This document shows positions 47,373 through 56,672 of a stretch of DNA of 64,000 bases, one piece after another. Where the stretch lies: assembly GCA_024696005.1 (NCBI GenBank), contig JAILHF010000051.1:62001-126000 (forward strand), in the 5' to 3' direction. The notes beneath the pieces were generated by a model. The model saw nothing but the letters and a program-made list of their open reading frames with translations. It was not told the DNA's origin and made no database searches. Both the position numbers and the translations under genes were made by a program. Each line of letters opens with the position of its first letter. Within the stretch, counting starts at the first letter, position 1. The DNA is from Lachnospiraceae bacterium (lineage in GTDB: Bacteria; Bacillota; Clostridia; Lachnospirales; Lachnospiraceae).

Positions 47373-48677
47373 ATGAGAATGTATGATCTGATCCGGAAGA
47401 AAAAAGACGGTGCAGCTCTGAGCCGTGAGGAGATCGACTGGATGATACAGGGCTATACCCGCGGCGAGATCCCCGATTATCAGATGTCGGCCATGGCCAT
47501 GGCGATCTGCTTCCGGGGGATGGATGAGAGGGAGACCGGTGATCTTACGCTTTCCATGCGTGATTCCGGCGATACCGTGGATCTGTCCGGCATAAAGGGC
47601 ATCAAAGTGGACAAGCATTCGACCGGAGGTGTGGGCGACAAGACCAGCATCGCGCTGCTTCCCCTGGTATCCTCCCTGGGTCTGAAGATCGCAAAGATGA
47701 GCGGCCGGGGACTCGGACATACGGGCGGGACCATCGACAAGCTTGAAAGCATTCCCGGATTTACTACCTCGCTCGAGATGGACCGTTTTGTGAAACAGGT
47801 GGACGAGATCGGCATTGCGCTGATGGGACAGACTGCTGAGCTGGCTCCGGCCGACAAAAAGCTCTATGCCCTGCGTGATGTGACCGGAACGGTCGACCAG
47901 ATGTCTTTGATCGCGAGTTCCATCATGAGCAAGAAACTCGCGGCCGGCGCGGATGCGATCGTGCTGGATGTAAAGAGCGGGAGCGGCGCCTTCATGCAGG
48001 ATCCGAAAGATGCGAAGGCTTTGGCGGAGGCAATGGTGCGGATCGGAAAGCACGCAGGCAAAAAGACGCGTGCCCTGATCACCAACATGGACCAGCCGCT
48101 GGGAAATGCGGTGGGCAACGCCATTGAGGTGAGGGAAGCGATCGAGACCCTGAAGGGGAAAGGCCCGGCCGATTTTACCGAACTGGTGCTGGAACTCGGA
48201 AGCCGCATGCTGATCCTCGGCGGGCTTGCCGAAGAAACGGCGGAGGCACGAGAACGCCTGCAAAAAGCGATCGATGACGGAAGTGCGCTGGAGCAGCTGA
48301 AGAGGTTCGTTAAAGCGCAGGGCGGTGATGTTTCCTGTGTCGAGGATGAAAGCCTGCTGAAGCTGGCCGATCAGACGATGGAGCTTGCCGCGCCGTGCGA
48401 CGGTTATGTGGAGCGTATCGAATGCGCGGAGGTAGGGATGAGCTCTCTGCTTCTGGGCGGCGGGCGCGAGACCAAAACGGACGTGATCGATCCTTCGGTC
48501 GGCATCCTTCTGCACAAAAAAGTCGGGGATGCCGTAAAGAAGGGAGAAAGCATGGCAACGCTTTATGTCTCTGACCGCACAAAGGGTGAGGCCGCCCTTA
48601 AAAGGCTGGGTGCCGCTTATCATGTCGGCGGGGAAGCCGCAGTGGCACAATCTATCATTTTGGATGAGGTGATCTGA
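47373..48677 (+). CDS. pdp: Pyrimidine-nucleoside phosphorylase
   Basis: The 434-residue enzyme cleaves uridine, thymidine or deoxyuridine with phosphate to the base and (deoxy)ribose-1-phosphate. The start MRMYDLIRKKKDGAALSREE is typical, and the family signature KHSTGGVGDKTS and SGRGLGHTGGTIDKLE are present. The C-terminal domain contains AGVGMSSLLLGGGR-like and LHKKVGDAVKKGESMATLY segments. The ATG at 47373 has AAAGGAGGG 7 nt upstream; in-frame codons before it are not translated by any visible signal. The leader contains a small CGGACA/TGTCCG hairpin. I found no good -35 for this gene. It opens the long plus-strand run to the window end. Confidence 0.95.
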   Translation: MRMYDLIRKKKDGAALSREEIDWMIQGYTRGEIPDYQMSAMAMAICFRGMDERETGDLTLSMRDSGDTVDLSGIKGIKVDKHSTGGVGDKTSIALLPLVSSLGLKIAKMSGRGLGHTGGTIDKLESIPGFTTSLEMDRFVKQVDEIGIALMGQTAELAPADKKLYALRDVTGTVDQMSLIASSIMSKKLAAGADAIVLDVKSGSGAFMQDPKDAKALAEAMVRIGKHAGKKTRALITNMDQPLGNAVGNAIEVREAIETLKGKGPADFTELVLELGSRMLILGGLAEETAEARERLQKAIDDGSALEQLKRFVKAQGGDVSCVEDESLLKLADQTMELAAPCDGYVERIECAEVGMSSLLLGGGRETKTDVIDPSVGILLHKKVGDAVKKGESMATLYVSDRTKGEAALKRLGAAYHVGGEAAVAQSIILDEVI

Positions 48678-48681
48678 GAAA

Positions 48682-49662
48682 TTGGACGGAAATGAAGAAA
48701 GGATCAAAAAAAGCATAGAGCTGGACAGCGAGAGCACGCGCATCCTGTTCGGCGCCGGTGACAGGTATCTGAAGCAGCTGGAGGAAGAACTTCAGGTGGA
48801 CGTGACCGACAGGGACGGCAGCATTGTGGTATGCGGATCGGAAAAGAACGTGAACCGCGCGATCCGGCTGATCAGGGATCTGGAACAGATCGCAAAGAAC
48901 GAGCGCTCACTGGAAGCGCATAAAGTGGAATACGGCCTGCAGCTGGCCAGGGAAGACAAGGAAGACGAGCTTTTAAAGCTGGACGCGGATACGATATGCC
49001 GTACCGTGAACGGAAAAGCCGTAAAGCCGAAGACCACGGGACAGAAGGAATACGTGGATGCCATCCGGGACAACATGATCGTTTTCGGGACCGGACCGGC
49101 CGGAACCGGAAAGACCTATCTGGCCATGGCCATGGCGATCACGGCGTTCAAGCAGGAGGAAGTCGGGCGCATCATCCTTACAAGACCCGCGATCGAAGCC
49201 GGTGAAAAGCTGGGCTTTTTGCCGGGTGATCTGCAGAGCAAGGTGGATCCTTATCTGCGGCCGCTTTATGACGCGCTTTACCAGATCATGGGGGCAGAGA
49301 GTTTTCAACGTAACATGGAAAAGGGACTGATCGAAGTGGCACCCCTGGCGTACATGCGCGGGCGCACCCTCGATAATTCCTTCATCATACTGGATGAAGC
49401 ACAGAATACGACGCCTGCGCAGATGAAGATGTTTCTGACGAGGATAGGCTTCGGCTCCAAGGCAGTGATCACGGGCGACCTGACGCAGAAGGATCTGGCG
49501 CCTCACAGTCTTTCGGGACTGGAGGAGGCGGTCCGCGTGCTGCGCAAGGTGGAGGGGATCTCGTTCTGCGCATTGAGCAGCAGGGATGTGGTCAGACATC
49601 CGCTGGTCATGAGGATCGTACAGGCATATGAGCGCTATGAGAACAGACAGAAAAAACACTGA
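48682..49662 (+). CDS. PhoH family ATPase
   Basis: The 326-residue protein has an N-terminal KH-like region, a Walker A motif GTGPAGTGKT (about 136-145), the substrate-loop LTRPAIEAGEKLGFLPGDLQ, and Walker B SFIILDEAQN (about 227-236). PhoH proteins are ATPases linked to RNA metabolism and are almost always encoded beside ybeY. The start is a TTG at 48682 with GAGGTGAT 8 nt upstream, and lies 4 nt after the pdp stop. Its 3' end overlaps the PgpH-like gene by about 35 bp. Confidence 0.94.
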   Translation: MDGNEERIKKSIELDSESTRILFGAGDRYLKQLEEELQVDVTDRDGSIVVCGSEKNVNRAIRLIRDLEQIAKNERSLEAHKVEYGLQLAREDKEDELLKLDADTICRTVNGKAVKPKTTGQKEYVDAIRDNMIVFGTGPAGTGKTYLAMAMAITAFKQEEVGRIILTRPAIEAGEKLGFLPGDLQSKVDPYLRPLYDALYQIMGAESFQRNMEKGLIEVAPLAYMRGRTLDNSFIILDEAQNTTPAQMKMFLTRIGFGSKAVITGDLTQKDLAPHSLSGLEEAVRVLRKVEGISFCALSSRDVVRHPLVMRIVQAYERYENRQKKH

Positions 49663-50824
49663 GATCCTTTTCCATTTCCTGCTGATCGCCGAAGCGCTGC
49701 TTCTGGTCGCGGGGTTTTCGTATTACATGCATTGCAGCTGGGCCGAGATCGTCCGAAGGATCAGCATCATCCTCACATCGGTCCTGCTCTTCCTTTTTGT
49801 GCTGGAGCAGGAGAGCAGACGGGGGCTGCTTCTTTTTCCCGAGAAAAACGTCAGACGTTCGGGGCGGCTTCTGTACCTTTTGCTCCTGCCGGTCTCCGCG
49901 GGACTGGGGTTCCTTCCGGAAACAGCCTGGCCTTATCCGGTGATCTTTACGCTGCTGGCCATATTGGGCGGACCGCTTTCTGCCGTCTGCGGCGGGATGG
50001 GACTTTTGATGATGAGCGTGTTCCTTTCGTCCGCCGCGCCGGGCGTGTTTTGCCTTTATTTTCTGGCGGGCGTATTTTCGGTCATGCTCTTTACCGATCT
50101 GGAGCATGCTTTTTCGGGTTTCGGCAGCCTGCTGGCCCAGACTCTGCTCACGGCATTCTTTCTGGCCTGCCTCCTGTTTTTTTACGGAGGAAGCGGTTTT
50201 ACGCCCGAGCGTGTGGTGATCCCCGTATCCAATCTGCTGATCAACCTGATCCTGATGGTGATCCTGGTACGACGGATCAACCTGAGCTGCCTGGAGCCCC
50301 GGAAAAAGGCCTATTCGCGTATCAACGACCAGACGGCACCGCTCATGGAGCGCTGCCATGACGAGGCCCCGGACCTGTATCTGCGGGCGATCCACGTTTC
50401 GCATTTTACGGTAAGGCTCGGGGAATACTTCGGTGCGGATCCGTATCTGTGCAAGGGCGGCGGATACTATTCCCGTCTGAAGAGCTTCCCGGGAGCGCCT
50501 GACAAGGAGGCGGAGCTTGGAGGATACATGGAAAAGGCAGGATTCCCGGAGGAGCTTCGCAGCCTGGTGCTTCGGGAGGGAAGCGCTCCGTACGAGACGA
50601 CCGAGCAGATGATCGTTGATCTGAGCAACAGGCTTGTGGATGATATCCTGAAGCTTAAAGATGCGGGAAAAGACATCACAGCGCTGTATCCGGCACTGGT
50701 GCATCATCATCTGAAGGAGTTGTATCTTTCGGATGCGCTGGGGCGCCTGCATATCAGTTTTTCGCAGTTTGCCGGCCTGGAGGATGTGCTCCTGGCCGAG
50801 AAAAAATACCTGATGATCCTTTAG
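49628..50824 (+). CDS. Degenerate PgpH-like membrane protein (7TM-HD family, metal ligands lost)
   Basis: The 398-residue protein lies exactly where Firmicutes encode PgpH/YqfF, the c-di-AMP phosphodiesterase, between phoH and ybeY. It has six or seven membrane helices (about 12-215) and a C-terminal region that aligns to the PgpH HD domain, beginning at DEAPDLY. The ligands are gone. The family's TYHHS reads LYLRA (near 252), GAYYHDIGK reads GGYYSRLKS (about 278-286), the later QHHGT reads LREGS (about 315-319), and the ADS aspartate reads Ser or Leu. The large extracellular N-terminal domain of PgpH is also absent. I infer it is not a phosphodiesterase but may still bind c-di-AMP or partners. 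The start is uncertain (ATG 49628 or 49637). Confidence 0.75.
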   Translation: MSAMRTDRKNTEILFHFLLIAEALLLVAGFSYYMHCSWAEIVRRISIILTSVLLFLFVLEQESRRGLLLFPEKNVRRSGRLLYLLLLPVSAGLGFLPETAWPYPVIFTLLAILGGPLSAVCGGMGLLMMSVFLSSAAPGVFCLYFLAGVFSVMLFTDLEHAFSGFGSLLAQTLLTAFFLACLLFFYGGSGFTPERVVIPVSNLLINLILMVILVRRINLSCLEPRKKAYSRINDQTAPLMERCHDEAPDLYLRAIHVSHFTVRLGEYFGADPYLCKGGGYYSRLKSFPGAPDKEAELGGYMEKAGFPEELRSLVLREGSAPYETTEQMIVDLSNRLVDDILKLKDAGKDITALYPALVHHHLKELYLSDALGRLHISFSQFAGLEDVLLAEKKYLMIL

Positions 50825-50840
50825 GAGAAAGGGGCGGAAC

Positions 50841-51347
50841 ATGGGACTTTCGATCTATGCGGAGTGTGAAGAGGATTTTCTGGAAGACTATGCGCTGATC
50901 GCGACAAAAGTAGGGGAAACGGTGCTTAAGCATTTTTCCTGCCCGTTTGACGTGCAGCTTTCCCTCTTTATCGTCGGGGAAGAAGCGATACGCACCGCCA
51001 ATCACGAATGCAGGGGGCTGGACAAGGTCACGGATGTGCTCTCTTTCCCGAACCTGCCCTTTACCCCGGGGAATGTGGCGGCTTTCGCTGAGATCCGTGA
51101 AGGGGATGCCGATCTTTTTGATCCGGACAGCGGGGAGCTGATCCTGGGAGATATCATGATCTGCGCGCCTAAGGTTTATGCGCAGGCGGAGGAATACGGA
51201 CACGGCGCGCTTCGTGAATACGCGTTTCTGCTCGCGCATTCCCTGCTGCATCTTCTCGGCTTCGATCATGAGGCGGAGGAGGACAGGCTCCGCATGGAAG
51301 AGCTGCAGGAGGAATTGCTGAAGGAGGCCGGCTATGAGCGCATCTAA
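50841..51347 (+). CDS. ybeY: Endoribonuclease YbeY
   Basis: YbeY is a zinc-dependent ribonuclease needed for 16S rRNA 3'-end maturation and ribosome quality control. The 168-residue product has the zinc motif HSLLHLLGFDHE (H3xH5xH pattern), and upstream TDVLSFPNL and LGDIMIC, both family hallmarks. AGGAGAAAGGGGCGG precedes the ATG. The 3' end overlaps the flippase gene by 14 bp. In Bacillus the following genes are dgkA, cdd and era; here they are missing. Confidence 0.96.
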   Translation: MGLSIYAECEEDFLEDYALIATKVGETVLKHFSCPFDVQLSLFIVGEEAIRTANHECRGLDKVTDVLSFPNLPFTPGNVAAFAEIREGDADLFDPDSGELILGDIMICAPKVYAQAEEYGHGALREYAFLLAHSLLHLLGFDHEAEEDRLRMEELQEELLKEAGYERI

Positions 51348-52983
51348 GAAAAAAAGAGGGCTCCGGAAGAAGATCGAACATCTCGGCGGCGCGGAAAGCG
51401 CGCAGCTATACTTCTTTCTGGCCGTCTGTCTGTTTTTCTTCGGACGCTGCATCATTGTGAGCCGCATCGGGATCAAGGGGAGCGCGTATCTGTTCTCGTC
51501 CGGGGACCTGATGATGTTTTTGCTGATGCTTTTCCCCATCGGCGCGGCTGCAGCGGTGGAACGTCTTCTCCGCATACGCGCCTCGCTCGGGGCCTGGCGG
51601 AACGCCGGGCGCATCTTTGCTTCGGCATCGCTCCATGCGGCGGCTTATCTGCTGATCAGCGGAGTGCTATGGGGTGTGCTTTCCGAAGAGATCAGCGCCC
51701 GTTTCCTGATCGGGAGGGTCGGGCAGATGGCTCTGATCACCATGCTGCCCATGTATCTGCTCAGCGGCATGAGCGTCATTTTGTTTGCTGCCTGCAATGC
51801 CTATGCCGAACGCCGCAGGGCTGCGGTGATCGCGGGGGTGTCCGGGCTGTTTTCTTTCCTGCTGATCCTTTTCTTTTCGGGACTTCGGAACAATACCGGC
51901 GCAAAGGTGTCGGAGCTTCTCATGAACGCGGAGGTCCGATACATCTACGGAGCCAGCGGCGTGATCCGTCTGATGGTTGTGGCGGCAGGTGCTGCATTAC
52001 TGTTTTTGCTGTTTCTTTACGGACGCGGATTTCAGGAGCGGAAAAAGAAGAGCCGGGATGACAAAAACAAAAGGCATGAGAGCCCCAGCGGGATGCTTTA
52101 TCTGAACAGCTTTCCCGTGGCGTTTTCCCTGCTGCTCTTTTGCGGCGTGCATTTCGCCTCGCTGTTTTGCGGAAGGCTTTTGTTCGCGAAAGACGCTTCC
52201 GCCGTGTATTCTTACCAATGGGGAAATTACAGCGGTGTCCTTCTGAGCTTTGCGCTGCTCCCGCTTTTGCTGATCTTTCTGATCATGCAGCATTCCTTCA
52301 GGGAGATCGAACAGGGGCTGGAAGAAGGCGGCGTGGCGGAGCTTCGCCTGAAGGCGGTTTCGCTTTTGCGGCATGCGCTCATCGTGCTCCTCTTTTTTGC
52401 GGCGCTCTATCTTGCTGCGGCATCGCCTCTGTGCCGGGGGCTTTTGAAATGCGATTCCGCCATGTCGGTCCGCATGCTGCGCCTGGGCGTTCCGGTCCTG
52501 ATCCTTGCGGGACTCGCGCTCTGCAGCATGATGCTGCTGCTTGCGCTTCACCGGGTCCGGGAAGTGATCGTGCATTCGCTGATCGCCCTTGTTCCCTCGC
52601 TTTTGATGCTCTTTCTGTTTTCCGCCCAGGATGCGCTCGGGATCTATGCGATCCTTCCGGCGCAGGGTATTTTTTTCCTGCTGCGTTTTTTGCTGGATCT
52701 CGTCTTTTTGATCCGTGCCCTTCATCCGGACTTTGATCCGGCCGAACTGATCCGGCCGTTTCTGTGCGCGCTTGCAGCAGGCGCTGCGGCCCTGGTCCCT
52801 GCGCTTTTGTTCCCGCTGTTTCTTCCGCAGGTACTGACGGCCTTTATCTGCATCGCGGCCGCTTTCTTTGTGTATTTCTTCCTGGTATGCCGCCTGCAGG
52901 TTTTGAATGCATACCGGCTCAGGGAACTGCCGCTCGGGAATCTTCTCATGAGGCTCGGGCGCATTCTGCATTGTCTGGAGTAG
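51334..52983 (+). CDS. MOP-superfamily (SpoVB/MurJ/Wzx-like) lipid-linked oligosaccharide flippase
   Basis: The 549-residue protein has about fourteen hydrophobic segments in two similar halves, starting after a basic N-terminus (MSASKKKRGLRKK). This is the layout of MOP flippases such as SpoVB, MurJ and Wzx that move lipid-linked sugars across the membrane. A hydrophilic basic loop (RGFQERKKKSRDDKNKRHES, about 230-249) separates the halves. I see no diagnostic motif that would fix the substrate. It overlaps ybeY by 14 bp and lies 6 nt before the flavoprotein gene, so it is embedded in the operon. Confidence 0.75.
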   Translation: MSASKKKRGLRKKIEHLGGAESAQLYFFLAVCLFFFGRCIIVSRIGIKGSAYLFSSGDLMMFLLMLFPIGAAAAVERLLRIRASLGAWRNAGRIFASASLHAAAYLLISGVLWGVLSEEISARFLIGRVGQMALITMLPMYLLSGMSVILFAACNAYAERRRAAVIAGVSGLFSFLLILFFSGLRNNTGAKVSELLMNAEVRYIYGASGVIRLMVVAAGAALLFLLFLYGRGFQERKKKSRDDKNKRHESPSGMLYLNSFPVAFSLLLFCGVHFASLFCGRLLFAKDASAVYSYQWGNYSGVLLSFALLPLLLIFLIMQHSFREIEQGLEEGGVAELRLKAVSLLRHALIVLLFFAALYLAAASPLCRGLLKCDSAMSVRMLRLGVPVLILAGLALCSMMLLLALHRVREVIVHSLIALVPSLLMLFLFSAQDALGIYAILPAQGIFFLLRFLLDLVFLIRALHPDFDPAELIRPFLCALAAGAAALVPALLFPLFLPQVLTAFICIAAAFFVYFFLVCRLQVLNAYRLRELPLGNLLMRLGRILHCLE

Positions 52984-52989
52984 TTGCTT

Positions 52990-54186
52990 ATGGGGCTTAA
53001 GACTGCGATCATAGGAGGCGGGATGTCGGGGCTGTGCGCCGCGATCCTTCTGGCGAGGGAAGGAGCGGATGTGACGGTCCATGAACGACAGGAAGCGCCG
53101 GCCAAAAAGCTGCTTCTTACCGGGAACGGACGCTGCAATCTGTCCAATGTCTCGGTGAGCTGTTCGGATTATGTCTGCGGGGATCCCGCAAAGCTCCGGG
53201 GCATATTGGCCTGTCTGACCCAAACGCGCAGGGACGAATTCTTTGCCGGCATCGGTCTGATGCTGTGTGAGCTTCGCGGCGGGCTGTATCCCGCCAGCCG
53301 GCAGGCTTCCTCGGCTAGGGACTGTCTGCTTCTGGCGGCGCAGGAGCTTGGCGTGAAACTCCGGACGGATTCCTATGTCAAAGGGCTTGATGAGGATAAA
53401 CGTCTTTTGCTCCGTGACGGAAGCCTGACGGAGGCTTACGACATCGTCATCATTGCATCCGGCGGAAAAGCCGGTGTATACGGTGAAGAGGGGGAAAACG
53501 GAAAGAAACTCCTGCGAAGCATCGGGCACGAAATGAAGAATGAGCATCCGGCGCTCACGCATATCCTCTGCGCGGAAGACCTTTCGGCTGTGGCCGGAGT
53601 GCGTTGTGATGCGGCCGTAAGCCTGCACGTCTCCTCCGGGACTTATCGGGAGAGCGGAGAGCTGCAGATCACGAAAAACGCCCTCTCGGGGATACCGGTG
53701 TTTCAGCTCAGCCGTTATCTGGATGAGGAGAGCGGAGTGCTTTCGGTGGATTTCCTTCCCCGCGCCGAATGTGACCGGGTGTGGTTTCGAAAGAGGCTGG
53801 AAGAGCAAAAGGGAAGGGATCTGGAAGGTCTGCTCTGCGGCGTTCTGCAGAAGAAGCTGGCAAACTGGCTGATCACATCCTTCGGACGAAAGCCCTCGGA
53901 TAAGGTTTCCTCCATGGATCCCGCGGAGGCGGATGCCTTTTTTGAAATGCTCAGGAATAAGCGTTTTACGGCCTGCGGCCTCGGGAAGTACAGGGAGGCC
54001 CAGCTGATGAGCGGGGGCGTTCCGCTCGATGAAGTGAGCGACGGATTGGAATCCCGCTTTCGCGAGGATGTCTATCTGTGCGGAGAACTGTTGGACGTCA
54101 ACGGCGCATGCGGAGGCTATAACCTCCATTTTGCCCTGGCGAGCGCATTCAGGGTGCGGGACGAGATCCTGCGAAAGAAGAGATGA
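52990..54186 (+). CDS. HI0933-type NAD(P)/FAD-dependent oxidoreductase
   Basis: The 398-residue protein opens with an FAD-binding Rossmann motif (KTAIIGGGMSGLCAAILLAREG) and then LLLTGNGRCNLSN, a hallmark of the HI0933/BaiN-like family. It ends with LCGELLDVNGACGGYNLHFA, where such proteins close the FAD site. The substrate is unknown. The ATG at 52990 has GGAG 9 nt upstream and is preferred to the TTG at 52984. Its stop overlaps the next flavoprotein gene (ATGA), so the two are translationally coupled. Confidence 0.9.
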   Translation: MGLKTAIIGGGMSGLCAAILLAREGADVTVHERQEAPAKKLLLTGNGRCNLSNVSVSCSDYVCGDPAKLRGILACLTQTRRDEFFAGIGLMLCELRGGLYPASRQASSARDCLLLAAQELGVKLRTDSYVKGLDEDKRLLLRDGSLTEAYDIVIIASGGKAGVYGEEGENGKKLLRSIGHEMKNEHPALTHILCAEDLSAVAGVRCDAAVSLHVSSGTYRESGELQITKNALSGIPVFQLSRYLDEESGVLSVDFLPRAECDRVWFRKRLEEQKGRDLEGLLCGVLQKKLANWLITSFGRKPSDKVSSMDPAEADAFFEMLRNKRFTACGLGKYREAQLMSGGVPLDEVSDGLESRFREDVYLCGELLDVNGACGGYNLHFALASAFRVRDEILRKKR

Positions 54187-55793
54187 AACGATACCGTTTG
54201 GATAACATAAAGCTCACGCCGCCCATCGGGGAGGAACGCGGGGCGATCACGCAGTACCTGAAGCGAAAGCTTCGCGTGGAAAAGGATGCTGTCACGGATC
54301 TTACGATCCTGAGGCGTTCCCTGGATGCCAGGAAAAAGCCGGAGCTCCGCTATGTCTACAGCGCTGCTTTTTCCCTGCGGGACGCAGCGGCGGAGAAGCG
54401 CATCCTGAAGCTGGGGGCACTGCCCTTCCGGGAAGAAAAGGTCGAAGCACCGCCTGTTCTGAAGCGGCCGGCGGATGACAAACGCCCGCTCATCGTCGGA
54501 AGCGGGCCGGCCGGTCTTTTCTGTGCTTACGTTCTGGCAAGGAGCGGCCTTGCGCCGATCGTGGTCGAGCGCGGGGATTGCATGGAAGAGCGTGACCGCG
54601 CGGTAAATGCGTTCTGGGAGGGCGGCGCGCTCGATCCGGAATCGAATGTCTCGTTCGGGGAAGGCGGCGCCGGGACCTTTTCCGACGGAAAGCTGTACAG
54701 CCAGGCTGCCGACCGCGAGGGCTTCCGTGCGGAAGTGCTCAGGACCTTTGTTCGTTTCGGCGCCGACGGAGACATCCTGTATGACAGCCATCCGCACATC
54801 GGGACGGATGTCCTGAAACGCGTCGTGGTCGAGATGCGCCGCGAGATCATAAAGCTGGGGGCAGAGTTCCGTTTCCGCTGCCGTTTTCTCGAGCCGCTGA
54901 CGGCGGACGGACGCATCTGCGGGGCGAAGCTTTTGCAGGAAGGAAAGGAAACGGAACAGAAATGCGGGGCGCTGATCCTCTGTACCGGACACAGCGCACG
55001 GGATACCTTTCAAAACCTTTACCGTTTCGGGATCCGCATGGAGGCAAAGCCTTTTGCTGTCGGATACCGCGTGCAGCATCCGCAGAGCCTGATCGATGAG
55101 GCGCAGTACGGGGCGGAGCATGAAAAGAAAGAGCTGCCGCCGGCTGCCTATAAGCTGACAGCCAGGGCCTCGTCCGGCCGCGGTGTCTATTCCTTCTGCA
55201 TGTGCCCGGGCGGCTATGTGGTCAACGCTTCGAGTGAGGAAGGGCTTTTAGCCGTAAACGGCATGAGTTACCGGGGGCGGGCTTCCGGCAATGCCAATTC
55301 CGCCATCGTGGCCACGGCAGGGCCCGAGCTTTTCGGAAACGAGCTTTTTGCGGGCATGGAATTCCAGCGCCGCATCGAACAGGCTGCGTTTGCTGCAGGC
55401 GGCGGAAAGATCCCGCTGGAGAGCCTGGGCGATTTCAAAAATGGAGCGGAGGCTCTGCACCGTGGCTTTGAGGCCAGGGTAAAAGGGGAAAGCTGCTACT
55501 CGTCATTGCGGGGGATCCTTCCCGCCGCGCTGGAGGAGGATATCCTGGAGGCCTTCGGCATGTTCGGGACGAAGATCAGGGGCTTTGATTCGGATGATGC
55601 GCTTCTGGCCGGCGTGGAGAGCCGGACATCCTCGCCGCTTCGCATATTGCGCGGCGAAAATGCCCAGGGTAGCGTCACGGGGCTCTTTCCCTGCGGCGAA
55701 GGGGCCGGTTATGCGGGCGGCATCACTTCGGCTGCGGCAGATGGTATACGAACGGCAAATTTTGTGATACAATATTGTGTGAATTTTTGCTGA
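54183..55793 (+). CDS. FAD-dependent dehydrogenase of the COG2509 type
   Basis: The 536-residue protein has an N-terminal extension of about 95 residues with the family's LRRSLDARKKPELRYVYSA, then an FAD motif (PLIVGSGPAGLFCAYVLARSG, near 100). SNVSFGEGGAGTFSDGKL and a late FPCGEGAGYAGGITSAAADG follow. These match an uncharacterised but widespread FAD-dependent dehydrogenase family. It begins inside the stop of the upstream flavoprotein gene. No function is known. Confidence 0.9.
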   Translation: MKRYRLDNIKLTPPIGEERGAITQYLKRKLRVEKDAVTDLTILRRSLDARKKPELRYVYSAAFSLRDAAAEKRILKLGALPFREEKVEAPPVLKRPADDKRPLIVGSGPAGLFCAYVLARSGLAPIVVERGDCMEERDRAVNAFWEGGALDPESNVSFGEGGAGTFSDGKLYSQAADREGFRAEVLRTFVRFGADGDILYDSHPHIGTDVLKRVVVEMRREIIKLGAEFRFRCRFLEPLTADGRICGAKLLQEGKETEQKCGALILCTGHSARDTFQNLYRFGIRMEAKPFAVGYRVQHPQSLIDEAQYGAEHEKKELPPAAYKLTARASSGRGVYSFCMCPGGYVVNASSEEGLLAVNGMSYRGRASGNANSAIVATAGPELFGNELFAGMEFQRRIEQAAFAAGGGKIPLESLGDFKNGAEALHRGFEARVKGESCYSSLRGILPAALEEDILEAFGMFGTKIRGFDSDDALLAGVESRTSSPLRILRGENAQGSVTGLFPCGEGAGYAGGITSAAADGIRTANFVIQYCVNFC

Positions 55794-55823
55794 TTGAAAG
55801 CTGAAAGGGGAACAGTAGGGAAA

Positions 55824-56669
55824 ATGGACCAGTACAGGGAGTTGATCCGGAACAAAAAACGCATCGTGGTCAAGATCGGATCATCATCACTCCGACATAA
55901 GGAAACCGGTGATTTTGATTACATAAAGATGGAAACGCTCGTGCGCGAGCTTTGCAACATCAGGAACCAAGGCAAGGATGTCATCCTGGTCAGCAGCGGA
56001 GCGATCGCCGCGGGGAAGAAGAGTGTTCACATCCCCGCGGGTGAGGATACGAAACTGGCAGTCAAGCAGGCATGTGCCGCGATCGGCCAGGCCAGACTGA
56101 TGATGACCTATGAGAGACTGTTTTCGCAGTACGGACAGGTGGCTGCGCAGATCCTGATGACGAAGAACACGATCGTTGCCGACTTGAACCGCTTCAATGC
56201 GCACAATACCTTTTCCGAGCTTCTGAAGCTCGGTGTGATACCGATCGTTAACGAAAACGATACGATCTCGACCTACGAGATCGAGTTCGGCGACAACGAT
56301 ACGCTTTCCGCGATCGTGGCGGCCCTGGTGGGGGCGGATCTTCTGATCCTGCTCTCGGACATTGACGGGCTCTATACCGACGATCCGCGCAAGTCCGCGG
56401 ATGCGCGCTTTCTGCCCATTGTTCCGGAGCTGACCCCGGAGATCCTTTCCATGGGGAAGGCTTCTACCGGTTCGGATGTGGGAACGGGCGGCATGGACAC
56501 GAAGCTTCATGCGGCTAAGATCGCCACAAGCTCCGGCGCGGACATGATCATCGCCAATTCCAAGGATGTGCGCATCCTGCATCGCATCATGGACGGCCGG
56601 GATGTGGGCACCCTGTTTTTGGCCCACAAGGATGAGAATTTCTATCTGAAGGATTATGTCGAGGATTAA
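55824..56669 (+). CDS. proB: Glutamate 5-kinase
   Basis: ProB phosphorylates glutamate in the first step of proline synthesis and is normally feedback-inhibited by proline. The 281-residue product is an amino-acid-kinase domain (VVKIGSSSLRHKE, LVSSGAIAAGKK, IVNENDTIS, GTGGMDTKLHAA). It lacks the C-terminal PUA domain of the Escherichia coli enzyme, as many Firmicutes do. The ATG at 55824 has AGGG close upstream and AAAGGGG at 13 nt; a TTG at 55794 is in frame but less likely. A weak extended -10 (TGA-TACAAT, 55765-55773) could give partial independence from the upstream genes. Confidence 0.94.
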   Translation: MDQYRELIRNKKRIVVKIGSSSLRHKETGDFDYIKMETLVRELCNIRNQGKDVILVSSGAIAAGKKSVHIPAGEDTKLAVKQACAAIGQARLMMTYERLFSQYGQVAAQILMTKNTIVADLNRFNAHNTFSELLKLGVIPIVNENDTISTYEIEFGDNDTLSAIVAALVGADLLILLSDIDGLYTDDPRKSADARFLPIVPELTPEILSMGKASTGSDVGTGGMDTKLHAAKIATSSGADMIIANSKDVRILHRIMDGRDVGTLFLAHKDENFYLKDYVED

Positions 56670-56672
56670 AGC

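Noticed and set aside
51997-54129. A 710-codon minus-strand frame across the flippase and flavoprotein genes
   Set aside because: It spans two real genes, is Gln/Arg/Lys-rich and has no motif or promoter.
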